From Frankiales bacterium (GTDB lineage: Bacteria; Actinomycetota; Actinomycetes; Mycobacteriales; Jatrophihabitantaceae): DNA of 64,000 nt. Shown one piece after another: positions 18,237-27,351 of this stretch (position 1 is the first letter of the stretch; the number at the start of each line of letters is the position of its first letter). The DNA is taken from the NCBI GenBank assembly GCA_025966315.1, contig JAOPUZ010000040.1, positions 1 through 64,000 of the forward strand, read 5' to 3'. The notes below the pieces were generated by a model. The model had not been told where the DNA came from. It made no database searches and was given only the letters and a program-made list of their open reading frames with translations. A program made the position numbers and the translations under genes.

Positions 18237-19292
18237 GTGACCGATCCGGACGAAGCAGCCCGCCTGGCGCGGCTGGCGTGGAGCGAACCAGGAGTCGAAG
18301 AGGTCGGCGAGGGGATCTTCCGTATCCCGTTGCCGTTACCGAGCGACGGCCTGCGTGCGGTGAACGTGTACGCGATCGTCGACCAGGACGGGCTCACCGC
18401 GATCGACGGCGGCTGGGCGCTCGCCGAGAGCGAGCAGGTCCTCGAGTCGTCACTGGCCGGCCTCGGTTACCAGCTCGGTGACATCCACGATTTCCTGGTC
18501 ACGCACGTGCACCGTGACCATTACACCCAGGCCGTCAGCTTGCGGGCCAAGTACGGGATGCGGGTCAGCTTGGGCCGTGGCGAGCAGGACAATCTCGATG
18601 CCGCCCGGCGGGCGTTCGCCGAGAAGCGGGTGCCCGGCACGATCAACCAGATGGCCCGCACCGGCGCCCAGTCGTTGGTGGCCAAGCTCCGGCCGGCCGT
18701 CGAGGAAGCCGACCGTAGCTGGGCCGCGCACTGGACGGATCCCGACCGCTGGCTGGAGGACAACGAGGACGTGACGCTGGCCTCGCGGACCCTGCGAGTG
18801 ATCAGCACGCCAGGCCATACCCAGGGGCACGTGGTCTTCCACGACGTCGAGCACGGCCTGATGTTCGCCGGTGACCACGTGCTGCCGCAGATCACGCCGT
18901 CGATCGGCTTCGAACCGAGCCCGGGCCGCTGGCCGCTGCGTGACTACCTGGCGTCGCTGCAACTGATGTACACGGTGCCCGACGCGGTGCTGTTCCCGGC
19001 GCATGGACCGGCCGGCATGCGGGTGCACCAGCGCGTCGATGAGCTCTTGCAGCACCATGCCGACCGGCTGGACGCCGCGGACAAGATCGTCCGGGCCGGC
19101 GCGAGCAGCGCCTACGACGTGGCCCAGCTGCTCACCTGGACCAGGCGCGAGCGGGCGTTCACCGACTTGCATCAGTTCGACCAGGTACTCGCGGTCTCCG
19201 AAACGATCGCGCACCTGGATGTGCTGGTCCTGCAGGGCCGGCTGTCGGTCAGTACCGACGAGGCCGGCGTCGATCGCTTCGAAAGCCCGTAA
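18237..19292 (+). CDS. MBL-fold metallo-hydrolase
   Basis: A 351-residue metallo-beta-lactamase-fold protein. Metal ligands are visible: THVHRDHYTQ (HxHxDH), TPGHTQGHVVF (second His), LMFAGDHVLPQI (bridging Asp) and FPAHGPAG (last His). The C-terminal 90 residues form the helical winged-helix domain common in LACTB2-like members (RVDELLQHHADRL). These proteins are usually hydrolases of esters, thioesters or RNA; the substrate is unknown. Start GTG at 18237, divergent from gnd. The stop codon is inside a 14-bp direct repeat that separates it from the aldo/keto reductase gene. Confidence 0.9.
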   Translation: MTDPDEAARLARLAWSEPGVEEVGEGIFRIPLPLPSDGLRAVNVYAIVDQDGLTAIDGGWALAESEQVLESSLAGLGYQLGDIHDFLVTHVHRDHYTQAVSLRAKYGMRVSLGRGEQDNLDAARRAFAEKRVPGTINQMARTGAQSLVAKLRPAVEEADRSWAAHWTDPDRWLEDNEDVTLASRTLRVISTPGHTQGHVVFHDVEHGLMFAGDHVLPQITPSIGFEPSPGRWPLRDYLASLQLMYTVPDAVLFPAHGPAGMRVHQRVDELLQHHADRLDAADKIVRAGASSAYDVAQLLTWTRRERAFTDLHQFDQVLAVSETIAHLDVLVLQGRLSVSTDEAGVDRFESP

Positions 19293-19311
19293 CGACCAGC
19301 CCGTAACGACC
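19284..19311. repeat. 14-bp direct repeat carrying the MBL gene's terminal codons and stop
   Basis: AGCCCGTAACGACC occurs twice in tandem (19284-19297 and 19298-19311). The first copy encodes Ser-Pro-stop of the MBL gene; the second repeats the same codons and stop downstream. Confidence 0.9.
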
Positions 19312-19328
19312 AGCAGAGAGGCATGCTC

Positions 19329-20306
19329 ATGAAATACACCAAGCTCGGCCACACCGGATTGGACGTCTCCCGGATCTGCCTCGGGTGCATGAGTTACGGC
19401 GATCCGGCGCGCGGCAATCACGCGTGGAGCCTGGATGAGGACGCGAGCCGGCCGTTCTTCCGGCAGGCCATCGAGGCCGGCGTCAACTTCTTCGACACCG
19501 CCAACGTGTATTCGGCGGGCAGCAGCGAAGAGATCACCGGGCGGGCGCTGGCTGAATACGCCCGGCGCGACGAGGTCGTCATCGCGACCAAGGTGCACGG
19601 CGTGATGCGGCCCGGGCCGAACGGTCGCGGACTGTCGCGCAAGGCCATTCTCACTGAGATCGACGCCAGCCTGTCCCGGTTGGGCGTCGACTACGTCGAC
19701 CTATACCAGATCCATCGTTGGGATCCGCACACGCCGATCGAGGAGACCCTCGAGGCGCTGCACGATGTGGTCAAGAGCGGAAAGGCCCGCTACATAGGGG
19801 CATCCTCGATGTGGGCGTGGCAGTTCAGCCAGGCGCTGTACCTGGCCGAGGCTCACGGCTGGACGAGATTCGCCACCATGCAGAACCACTACAACTTGCT
19901 GTACCGCGAAGAGGAACGTGAAATGTTGCCGCTGTGCCTGGATCAGGGCATCGGGGTCATTCCGTGGAGCCCGCTGGCCCGTGGCCGGTTGACCCGCGAT
20001 TGGGACGAGTCCACGAACCGTTCGGAGAATGACGAGTTCGGCAAGACCCTTTACGACACCACCGCATCCGACCGGCAGATCGTCGAGCGCGTAGCCGAGG
20101 TGGCCGCCGAACGCAACGTGCCACGGGCTCAGGTCGCGCTGGCCTGGCTGCTCGCCCAGGACGCCCTGACCGCCCCGATCGTCGGCGCAACGAAGGAGCA
20201 TCACCTGGCCGACGCCGTCGCGGCCGTGGACCTGGAACTGTCCGCGGACGAGATCAGCCGGCTCGAGGAGCCCTACACCCCGCACTCGGTCGCCGGCTTC
20301 AGCTAG
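19329..20306 (+). CDS. Aldo/keto reductase (AKR superfamily, voltage-gated K-channel beta-like group)
   Basis: A 325-residue TIM-barrel NADPH oxidoreductase. The catalytic tetrad is visible: Asp in [12 protein letters not shown] with the following Tyr, Lys in VVIATKVHG, and His in [23 protein letters not shown] is the cofactor loop and a C-terminal P-I-V-G block ([16 protein letters not shown]) follows. The ATG at 19329 is preferred over 19323 because GAGAGG lies seven bases before it. It follows the MBL gene by 36 bp. Substrate unknown. Confidence 0.92.
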   Translation: MKYTKLGHTGLDVSRICLGCMSYGDPARGNHAWSLDEDASRPFFRQAIEAGVNFFDTANVYSAGSSEEITGRALAEYARRDEVVIATKVHGVMRPGPNGRGLSRKAILTEIDASLSRLGVDYVDLYQIHRWDPHTPIEETLEALHDVVKSGKARYIGASSMWAWQFSQALYLAEAHGWTRFATMQNHYNLLYREEEREMLPLCLDQGIGVIPWSPLARGRLTRDWDESTNRSENDEFGKTLYDTTASDRQIVERVAEVAAERNVPRAQVALAWLLAQDALTAPIVGATKEHHLADAVAAVDLELSADEISRLEEPYTPHSVAGFS

Positions 20307-20323
20307 CCGCCGGATCGGTCACC

Positions 20324-20338
20324 GCCCGAATACCGGGC
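20324..20338. terminator. Small GC hairpin between convergent genes
   Basis: GCCCG and CGGGC pair around a 5-base loop in the 58-bp gap between the convergent aldo/keto reductase gene and the Phd-RelE-like gene. It is short and has no T-tract, so it is only a weak terminator candidate. Confidence 0.3.
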
Positions 20339-20364
20339 CAGCCGGGCGCGGGCCAGCCGCACGG

Positions 20365-20946
20365 TCAACTCACGATGTGGGCCAGCCGCAAGGCCAACCG
20401 GTCGACGTCCAACGCCGCGACCAGCCGTACTCCCCCGGCGGTGAACATCTCGTAGTCACCGAGGTCGGCCTGCAGTTCGGTGCGCAACTCGTGGAGCCGC
20501 GCCCACGCCGGGGCGTCGGCAGGCGACTCGATCAGCGCGTCGAGCAGGTCCAGGCAGTCGCCGGACACCGCCGCCGGCAGCAGGTCCAGGTCCCACCGGG
20601 CGCGGTGCGAGACGTCGACCGTGCCGGGCGGCGCCGTGCTCGGCTGCGGGACAGCATCGGTCCCCTCCGGGGACGCGCCTGGCCCGCGGCCGTAGTCGGT
20701 GCGCAGCTCGAGCCACGGTTGACTGCGGCCGGCGTGCAAATCCGCGATGCCCTCCGCGGTCGCCTCTTGTGCGCCCTTGGTCGCATAGAACGCCAGGCTG
20801 GCCTCGATCGCGGCCAGCTCGCCGGCTCGGATCAGGACTATCGCCTCGGTCGAACCGGGCGCGCTCAGCATCACCCGCTGGCGGTCGCGCACAACCTGGT
20901 CCACCGCAGCGGTCAGGTCGGCTGATGGCAGTTCGAACTTGATCAC
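20365..20946 (-). CDS. Possible fused Phd/YefM-like antitoxin and RelE-like domain protein
   Basis: A 193-residue protein from GTG 20946 (upstream codons look unlike coding sequence). Residues 1-75 resemble a Phd/YefM antitoxin: a short strand, an amphipathic helix (LPSADLTAAVDQVVRDRQR), a strand pair VMLSAPGSTEAIVLIRAGEL, a helix and an EGIADLHAGR tail. After a Pro/Gly-rich linker (about 85-110), residues 112-193 resemble a RelE/ParE fold: RWDLDLLPAAVSGDCLDLLD, LHELRTELQADLGDY, then VRLVAALDVDRLALRLAHI in place of the usual GdYRliY...vgHR strands. The toxin-type catalytic residues are not clearly kept. Domain calls are by eye and uncertain. It lies downstream of zwf on the same strand. Confidence 0.6.
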   Translation of the reverse strand: MIKFELPSADLTAAVDQVVRDRQRVMLSAPGSTEAIVLIRAGELAAIEASLAFYATKGAQEATAEGIADLHAGRSQPWLELRTDYGRGPGASPEGTDAVPQPSTAPPGTVDVSHRARWDLDLLPAAVSGDCLDLLDALIESPADAPAWARLHELRTELQADLGDYEMFTAGGVRLVAALDVDRLALRLAHIVS

Positions 20947-21084
20947 ACACCAGAGGATCTCAGGTGCTGCTGACAAACCGATGAGGCGGTGGCCGAATCG
21001 GTCTGCCCGAGATCGTGGACCGCATCGCGTTTCTGGCACGAGGTCACGGTTACCGGCGGAGACCGTCGGACGAGCCCAACACAA

Positions 21085-22530
21085 CTATTGCCCGAGCAGC
21101 CAACGATCCGGGGCAATCAATTCAGCCGCGGCGTGCGGCCCCCACGACCCCGGGGCGTACGACAGCGGCGCGCCGCGGTGATCACGACCGGACAGCAACG
21201 GGTCAGCGACTTCCCACACGGCCCGCAGGCCGTCCGGCCGCGTGAAGAGCGAACGGTCGCCCAGCAGCACATCGTGGATGAGCCGCACGTAGGGCGCCAG
21301 CGGTTCGGCGTCAGGTAGGTCGGCCAAGGACAACTGGACTCGGGCCGCTTCCAGGTTCAGCTCCGGGCCGGGACGTTTGGCCAGCAAGTCCAGCTCGATC
21401 TGCCCGTTGCCCGACATCTCGAAACTCAGCACGTTCTGTCCGTCCGCCAGCGCGCCGAACGGTCCTGGCGCCGTGCGGAACACCACGCTCACCCGCTGAT
21501 GGCTGGCGTGCATTCGCTTTCCGGTGCGCAGCAGGAACGGCACACCACGCCAGCGATCGTTGTCGATCCAGAGCCGGGCGGCCACGAACGTCTCTGTCCG
21601 TGAGCCCTGCCGTACGCCATCCAGGTCTTGATATCCCTCGAACTGGCCGAGGACAACATCGGCCAAAGCGAGCGGGCGGAACGCCGCGATCGTCTTTTCC
21701 CGAGCGGCCTGCAGGTCTTCGGCGCCCAGGCTGGCCGGTGGTTCCATCGCGACCTCGGCCGCGACCTGGAAAAGATGCGTCACCAACATGTCGAGGACCG
21801 CGCCGGTGCTGTCGTAGAAGACCGACCGGTCTGTCACCCCGATCTGCTCCGGCACATCGATCTGTACCGAGGCGATGTGCTGGCGGCTCCAGGCGGCGGC
21901 GAACAGCTCGTTGGCGAAACGCATCGTGTGCAGGTTCTGGGTCGCCTCCTTACCCAGGAAATGATCGATCCGATAAACCTGTGATTCATCGAGGACGGCG
22001 TGAACCGCCTTATCCAACGCGATGAAGCCTTCGCGCGACGTGCCGAAGGGTTTCTCGTAGACGACCCGGGATCCGGCGGCCAGGCGATGTTCGCCGATGG
22101 CGCGCGTCAGTTCGACGAAGGCGCTCGGGGGCACGGCGAAGTAGTGCACGAGTTGGGCGTTGTCGCCGAGCTGCCCGCGCGCCTCGGACAGCACGTCGAG
22201 CAGACTGCCGGGATCGTCGGAGTTGAACCCGCCGCCCGCGAACAGCAGCCGGGAGGCGAATTCCTGCCACGGACCGTCGGCCGGTTGCGGCCCGGATTCG
22301 GCGAGCACGCCGCGCACGTGCGCGCGGAAGTCCTCGTGCGCGACGTCGCCGCGGCCGTTGCCCACCAGCAGCCAACGCTCGGGTAGCAGCTTGCGCTGGG
22401 CCAGCGTGTAGAACGCCGGCAGCACCATCCGGCGGGCCAAGTCACCGGTCGCTCCGTATAGGACGAAGATCGTCGGCGGCAGCTGGTTAGATGATGCCTC
22501 GGCTGAGGGGTGGTGTCGCGAAGCGGCCAT
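21085..22530 (-). CDS. zwf: Glucose-6-phosphate 1-dehydrogenase
   Basis: A 481-residue enzyme that oxidises glucose 6-phosphate with NADP+. The Rossmann loop FVLYGATGDLARRMVLPAF is near residue 20; the active site YRIDHFLGKEATQNLHTMRF contains the RIDHYLGKE-type signature with the catalytic His; VYEKPFGTSREGF supplies the EKPxG motif. Start ATG at 22530; the frame continues upstream another 70 codons, but that part overlaps the divergent cobF gene and is not protein-like. gnd lies in the same window, but no opcA, tal or tkt is adjacent. The Phd-RelE-like gene follows after 138 bp. Confidence 0.96.
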   Translation of the reverse strand: MAASRHHPSAEASSNQLPPTIFVLYGATGDLARRMVLPAFYTLAQRKLLPERWLLVGNGRGDVAHEDFRAHVRGVLAESGPQPADGPWQEFASRLLFAGGGFNSDDPGSLLDVLSEARGQLGDNAQLVHYFAVPPSAFVELTRAIGEHRLAAGSRVVYEKPFGTSREGFIALDKAVHAVLDESQVYRIDHFLGKEATQNLHTMRFANELFAAAWSRQHIASVQIDVPEQIGVTDRSVFYDSTGAVLDMLVTHLFQVAAEVAMEPPASLGAEDLQAAREKTIAAFRPLALADVVLGQFEGYQDLDGVRQGSRTETFVAARLWIDNDRWRGVPFLLRTGKRMHASHQRVSVVFRTAPGPFGALADGQNVLSFEMSGNGQIELDLLAKRPGPELNLEAARVQLSLADLPDAEPLAPYVRLIHDVLLGDRSLFTRPDGLRAVWEVADPLLSGRDHRGAPLSYAPGSWGPHAAAELIAPDRWLLGQ

Positions 22531-22621
22531 ACCTTGCAAGGTAGCAACTTGGGCACGGTGTCCATCGTGAAACCGCGGGACTGGGCCGGCGACGAGAACG
22601 CCAGACGGGAGCAGAATCCAC

Positions 22622-23398
22622 ATGCGCAGCATCCTGGTCATCGGCATCGGGGCCGGTGATCCGTCCCAGTTGACGGTGCAGGCGGTGCGGGCCCTGAACC
22701 GGGTCGACGTTTTCTTCGTGATCGACAAGGGCGCCGTCAAGGACGACCTCGTCCAGTTGCGCTACCAGATCTGTGCCGAGCACATCACGAATGCCACCCA
22801 CCGATTCGTCGAAGTGGCCGAGCCGGACCGGGATCGCGATCCGTCCGACTACCAGCTGGCGGTCACGGACTGGCATGCGGCACGGGCCCGAATGCTGGGC
22901 GCGGCCATTCGGGACGAACTCACGCCCGAGCAGACGGGCGCCTTTCTGGTGTGGGGTGATCCTGCCCTGTACGACAGCACGCTGCGGGTGCTGGACCGGA
23001 TCACCGAGCTCGCGGCCGCGGGCGAAGCGGCGGCGGACTTCGACGTCGAGGTCATTCCTGGCATCAGCAGCGTGCAGGCGCTAGCGGCCCGACATCGGGT
23101 GCCGTTGAACCGGATCGGTGAACCGATTCTGATCACGACCGGCCGGCGACTGCGCGAATTCGGGACGATGCTCCCCGTCGGCACTGACAATGTGGTGGTC
23201 ATGCTCGACTCGGAGCTGTCCTTCACCCAGCTCGATCCTGCCGGGTTGCACATCTATTGGGGTGCCTATCTGGGCACGCCCGACGAACTGCTGATCGCCG
23301 GACCACTGGGTGAGGTCGCCGACGAGATCGTCGCGGTACGGACGGCCGCGCGGCAGCGTAAGGGCTGGATCATGGACACCTACTTACTGCGTCGCTGA
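22622..23398 (+). CDS. cobF: Precorrin-6A synthase (deacetylating)
   Basis: A 258-residue SAM-dependent methylase of aerobic cobalamin synthesis; it methylates C-1 of precorrin-5 and removes the acetyl group. The tetrapyrrole-methylase N-terminus is VIGIGAGDPSQLTVQAVRAL, then GAFLVWGDPALYDSTLRVLD (GDP motif) and VIPGISSVQALAARHRVPLN (PGISS motif). The acidic stretch VAEPDRDRDPSDY is typical of CobF rather than of other Cob methylases. It stands alone, divergent from zwf by 91 bp; no other cob gene is in the window, and no cobalamin riboswitch was found upstream. Confidence 0.95.
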   Translation: MRSILVIGIGAGDPSQLTVQAVRALNRVDVFFVIDKGAVKDDLVQLRYQICAEHITNATHRFVEVAEPDRDRDPSDYQLAVTDWHAARARMLGAAIRDELTPEQTGAFLVWGDPALYDSTLRVLDRITELAAAGEAAADFDVEVIPGISSVQALAARHRVPLNRIGEPILITTGRRLREFGTMLPVGTDNVVVMLDSELSFTQLDPAGLHIYWGAYLGTPDELLIAGPLGEVADEIVAVRTAARQRKGWIMDTYLLRR

Positions 23399-23521
23399 CG
23401 TTCAGCCGGCCGCACTAAGGTGCCGCAGGGAACAGCCGATGAGGGTTAGGTATCTGCTTACCGGGGGCAGGCGACCGAGATTCGGGCGCGCGGCAGATCA
23501 AACTTTCTGCCTGGGTGCCGG

Positions 23522-25471
23522 ATGCGAATTACTCAACCACTGAACACGACCAGGACGACGACCGCGGAACTGTCGGTCGGTGAGCTGCTGGTGACTCGCG
23601 GTCTGATCACCGACGAGCAACGCCGCAATGCCTTGGCCACGCAGGCGCAGACCGGATCTCGGCTGGGCACCATCCTGATCGCCTCCGGCGCCGTTCATCC
23701 GCGGGATCTGTACCGTGCGCTGGCTGATGCCTGGGGCGCTGAGTATCTCGACGTCAGCCGCTCGGAGCTCGACGAGACCATTCTTCCTCGGGTCGACCCG
23801 GGCCAACTGATCCGCGAAAGCTGGATTCCGCTGTTCCGCGACCCGGACGGGACGATCGCGGTGGCCACGGCCGAGCGCCCGACCGAGACGCTGCACGATC
23901 ACATCGAACTCACCCTCGGTGAGCCGGTACGGCTGGTGGTCAGTTCGGACTGGAGCGTTTCGAAGGCGATCCAGCTCGGCTACCGCGACGCCGTGGTGGA
24001 CCGCGCGACCGAGCAACTGTGGCGCGATCACCCCGAAGCTTCGGCCCGGGTCGTGCTGGACCGGCGGCAGCAAATCGTCGGCGGCCTGACGCTGGTGAGC
24101 GTCATCGCGCTGATCGTGCTGTTCCCGACCGCCACGCTGAGCGTGCTGTCCCTGCTGCTGGCCACCGGATTTCTGGTCGGCATCGCGTTCAAGTTCGTGG
24201 TCTGCATGACCGGGGCCCGAAAGGAGTTCGAGCAAACGGTCACCGCGGCCGAAGTTGCCGCGCTCACCGACGAGGAACTGCCGATCTACACCGTGCTGGT
24301 GCCGTGTTACCGGGAATCGGAGATCATCGGTCAGCTGGTCACCAACCTGGGACGGCTGGACTATCCCAGCGACAAGCTCGAGATCCTGCTACTGCTGGAA
24401 GCCGACGACGACGAAACCCTGGCCGCGGCCAAGGCCAGCAACCCCGACCACACCATCACCTTCGTCATCATCCCGGACGGCCAGCCGAAGACGAAGCCAA
24501 AAGCTTGCAACGTAGGGCTTTTCCTCGCCAAGGGTGACTTCCTCGTCATCTATGACGCCGAGGACCGGCCGGACGCGGACCAGCTAAAGCGGGCCGTCAT
24601 CGGCTTCCGCAAGGCGCGACGCGGCACCGTGTGCCTGCAGGCCGCGCTGAACTACTTCAACGCTGGCGAGAACGCTCTGACTCGGATGTTCACTCTCGAA
24701 TACTCCTTCTGGTTCGACTACATGCTGCCCGGCTTGGATGCCCGCCGGCTGCCCATCCCGCTCGGCGGTACGTCCAACCATTTTCGGACCGATGCCTTGC
24801 GAGAACTTGGCGGCTGGGATCCCTACAACGTCACCGAGGACGCCGACCTGGGCATCCGGGTTGCCGCTCGTGGCCAGCGGGTCGGCGTCATCGATTCCAC
24901 CACGTTCGAAGAGGCCAACCGCGCGTACGGGAACTGGGTTCGGCAGCGTTCACGCTGGATCAAGGGATACATGCAGACGACGCTGGTGCACACCCGGCAC
25001 CCGATCAGACTCGTCCAGCAGGCGGGCCTCATGCAGGCGTTGGGATTCGGCATGTTGATCGGCGGCACCGCGGTGTCGTTCCTCGCCGTCATCCCTCTGT
25101 ACCTGGTTTTCCTGGTATCGCTCTGCCTGCCGGCGGCCGAGGTCGGCAAGTACTTCCCGGGCTGGGTCCTGTGGTTCAGCCTCACAAATCTCTTGCTGGG
25201 CAACGGCTTGATGATCTGGGTGTCGATGATGGGCGCCTTCCGGCGCCGGCGGTATTCGCTCGTCCTGTGGGCCCTGCTCAATCCGCTGTACTGGCTGATG
25301 CATTCCGTGGCCGCCTACAAGGCCCTCTGGCAACTGGCCACCCGGCCGCATTATTGGGAGAAAACCGCACATGGTCTCACTCACGAAGACACCGATGTCC
25401 CTGCGCCCGGTGACCACACTGAACGCGAATGGAACGAGCCTCGGGTCGCCGGGCCGGTCGTGGCCCGGTAG
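23522..25471 (+). CDS. Membrane glycosyltransferase family 2 with N-terminal MshEN (c-di-GMP-type) domain
   Basis: A 649-residue protein. Residues 18-41 and 47-70 form two 24-residue MshEN motifs separated by exactly five residues (SVGELLVTRGLITDEQ... and RLGTILIASGAVHPRDLYRA); the first begins with Ser rather than Arg. Two TM segments follow (about 185-225). The GT2 core has D345-A-E-D348, the T438-E-D440 acceptor motif and Q475-xx-R478-W479, the processive cellulose-synthase-like set, then four C-terminal TM spans. Known MshEN domains bind c-di-GMP, and E. coli NfrB joins MshEN to a GT2. The product is likely an exopolysaccharide. It overlaps the next gene by 101 bp. Confidence 0.9.
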   Translation: MRITQPLNTTRTTTAELSVGELLVTRGLITDEQRRNALATQAQTGSRLGTILIASGAVHPRDLYRALADAWGAEYLDVSRSELDETILPRVDPGQLIRESWIPLFRDPDGTIAVATAERPTETLHDHIELTLGEPVRLVVSSDWSVSKAIQLGYRDAVVDRATEQLWRDHPEASARVVLDRRQQIVGGLTLVSVIALIVLFPTATLSVLSLLLATGFLVGIAFKFVVCMTGARKEFEQTVTAAEVAALTDEELPIYTVLVPCYRESEIIGQLVTNLGRLDYPSDKLEILLLLEADDDETLAAAKASNPDHTITFVIIPDGQPKTKPKACNVGLFLAKGDFLVIYDAEDRPDADQLKRAVIGFRKARRGTVCLQAALNYFNAGENALTRMFTLEYSFWFDYMLPGLDARRLPIPLGGTSNHFRTDALRELGGWDPYNVTEDADLGIRVAARGQRVGVIDSTTFEEANRAYGNWVRQRSRWIKGYMQTTLVHTRHPIRLVQQAGLMQALGFGMLIGGTAVSFLAVIPLYLVFLVSLCLPAAEVGKYFPGWVLWFSLTNLLLGNGLMIWVSMMGAFRRRRYSLVLWALLNPLYWLMHSVAAYKALWQLATRPHYWEKTAHGLTHEDTDVPAPGDHTEREWNEPRVAGPVVAR

Positions 25472-26540
25472 CAGCGCCGCCCGGAACGCCCTGCGGCTGG
25501 CCATTGCCGCGCCGTTCGTGCTGCTGGCGTTCAAGGCGCACGCCGGCGGATTCAACGACCACACCAACGCGAGCTTGCGGCAGCACGCCCGCGCAATTCA
25601 TTGGGGATCCTCGGACCTGTCGTTCCTCGGGCAGCTCTATCCCCCGCTGCCGACCGGCGTGGCCGGATTGCTGCCGAGCACGTTCGCACTAGCCGTATTG
25701 GGCGCGCTCGGGGCCGGCGTCATCATCGAAGCGCTCGGGGCCCGCTTGCGTGCGCGCGGCATGTCCTGGCCGGCGCTGCTCGCACTGCTGATCAGCTTCG
25801 GCGCGTCCCCGTCCTTTGCGCTCACCGCCACGACCGACTTGCGCGCCTTCATGGCGTTGACGTTCCTGGCGCTGGCGCTGGAGGGCTTCCTCCGGTTTGC
25901 CTTTGCCGGTCAAACCCACGGTGGCTTCCAGGCCGGTTTGGCTATCGGGTTCGCCGCGCTGTGTGATCCGATCGCGATCGTCTGCGCGTTCGGCTTCGCC
26001 TTGGCCGCACCGCTCATTGCCCGGACCCGCTTTCGCGACGAGAAAGCGGCCGGCCGGGCGACGGCTGGGGTCCTGCTGTTCCCGACCGTGGCCGGCGTTC
26101 TCGGCTGGACGTTCTTATGCTGGCGTTTCAACGGCAGCGCGATCGGATGGCTGCACGATGCCGCGCCCGAGCTCGGTTTCGGTCACGGTGTCCTGACCCA
26201 GATGGACACGGCAACCCGCGCGCTCGGCCGACCGTTGCTGTTCTCGCCGGTCTTCGTACTGGCCTTGCTGCTACTGGTTTACCGACGTCGCTATCTGATG
26301 GCGATCGGCACCGCGCTGCCGCTGGGCTGCGTCTGGGTGGCGGGCTGGGTCGGCATGCAATTCCATCCGCAGTGGACGTCGGTCCTGCTCGGCGTCGTCG
26401 GAGTGGTGGCGCTACCGCGCCGGCCGGGACGGACGATGACCGCGCTTATCGTGCTGGTGGCCGGCACCGGGTTGTTGTTGAAGTGGACGCTGGCCAGCAG
26501 CCCGCTCGTACTGGCGTGGCAGCACGCCTTGCTGCACTGA
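25371..26540 (+). CDS. Multispanning membrane protein, partner of the MshEN-glycosyltransferase
   Basis: A 389-residue protein with a hydrophilic N-terminus of about 40 residues and eight to ten hydrophobic spans. There is no clear family motif; FNDHTNASLRQHARAIHWGS in the first outer loop is followed by alanine/leucine-rich helices, a layout reminiscent of GT-C glycosyltransferases or polymer-export membrane proteins, but the DD/DE motif of GT-C is not evident. The ATG at 25371 has a good GGGAGA RBS and lies inside the GT2 gene (101-bp overlap, different frame), which strongly suggests co-expression and joint function. Confidence 0.8.
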   Translation: MVSLTKTPMSLRPVTTLNANGTSLGSPGRSWPGSSAARNALRLAIAAPFVLLAFKAHAGGFNDHTNASLRQHARAIHWGSSDLSFLGQLYPPLPTGVAGLLPSTFALAVLGALGAGVIIEALGARLRARGMSWPALLALLISFGASPSFALTATTDLRAFMALTFLALALEGFLRFAFAGQTHGGFQAGLAIGFAALCDPIAIVCAFGFALAAPLIARTRFRDEKAAGRATAGVLLFPTVAGVLGWTFLCWRFNGSAIGWLHDAAPELGFGHGVLTQMDTATRALGRPLLFSPVFVLALLLLVYRRRYLMAIGTALPLGCVWVAGWVGMQFHPQWTSVLLGVVGVVALPRRPGRTMTALIVLVAGTGLLLKWTLASSPLVLAWQHALLH

Positions 26541-26551
26541 GGCTGCTGCGG

Positions 26552-27199
26552 CTACTGGCGGGCGAAGAAGGGCTGTTCGTAGTGCGCGACGCGCGTAGTG
26601 CGGCCCTGGATCAGCAGCTCGGCCAGCTGGTAGAGGATCGCGCCGGTGGGAGCATGGATGACGCCGCCGAACAGTGGCAACTGCAGCACGGGGCGGGGCG
26701 AGTCGGGCACTGTGATGAACCGCGGCTCGACGTCAAGATCAGCGACGGGCATCTCGTGAACCTCGGCCACCTCTTCGGCCTGAGCGACGACGGCGGCGCT
26801 GCCTGCTTCGAGCCACACCACGACCGGTGTCATCAGGTACCCGGACCGAGTGACGAAATCATCGAGCTCGCCGAGGATGTCGACGGCCGGCGCTTCCACG
26901 CCCAGCTCCTCGTGCAGTTCCCGCAGCGCAGCGGTATGGGCGTCCTCCCCGGGGTCGAGTCGGCCGCCCGGCAACGCCCACTGACCGGGGTGGGCGCGGA
27001 GCTTGCTACTACGCCGAGTCAGCAGGAACCGGGTGACGGGCGATTGGTCCGCGGCGTCCGGCTCAGCGGGCGATTCGAACAGCGCGATCGCGACCGCGGC
27101 CGCGCGCGGCGCCGGGCCGTCCGACTCGGCGGGCACCGCGGCGATCCGATCGAACTCGGCCAGCTTGCCCGCGACGTCGCTGCGGGTCAGCCCGCTCAC
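26552..27199 (-). CDS. NUDIX hydrolase, CoA pyrophosphatase-like
   Basis: A 215-residue protein with a perfect Nudix box: G-RLDPG-E-DAHTAAL-RELHEELGV fits GX5EX7REUXEEXGU. Just before it, LLTRRSSKLRAHPGQW followed by LPGG matches the extra motif of coenzyme A diphosphatases (NudL/PCD1 type), which split CoA into phosphopantetheine and 3',5'-ADP. Start ATG at 27199. It lies downstream of the DUF72 gene on the same strand, 152 bp apart, and ends 11 bp from the convergent membrane-protein gene. Confidence 0.93.
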   Translation of the reverse strand: MSGLTRSDVAGKLAEFDRIAAVPAESDGPAPRAAAVAIALFESPAEPDAADQSPVTRFLLTRRSSKLRAHPGQWALPGGRLDPGEDAHTAALRELHEELGVEAPAVDILGELDDFVTRSGYLMTPVVVWLEAGSAAVVAQAEEVAEVHEMPVADLDVEPRFITVPDSPRPVLQLPLFGGVIHAPTGAILYQLAELLIQGRTTRVAHYEQPFFARQ

Positions 27200-27351
27200 G
27201 CGGCGTCCCGCAATCGGGCGGAATCGTGGCGTGGCGAGTCATGGCGCGCGGACTGTATGTCCCACTTGTGCGGCATCAGAGACGTCCTTTCGGCTGAAGT
27301 TCCGATCGAGGTCACCATCCGCACGACGCACCCGCCATTAGGACTGTGTAC

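Noticed and set aside
23399-23521. c-di-GMP riboswitch before the MshEN glycosyltransferase
   Set aside because: The conserved blocks of class I and II aptamers are absent.
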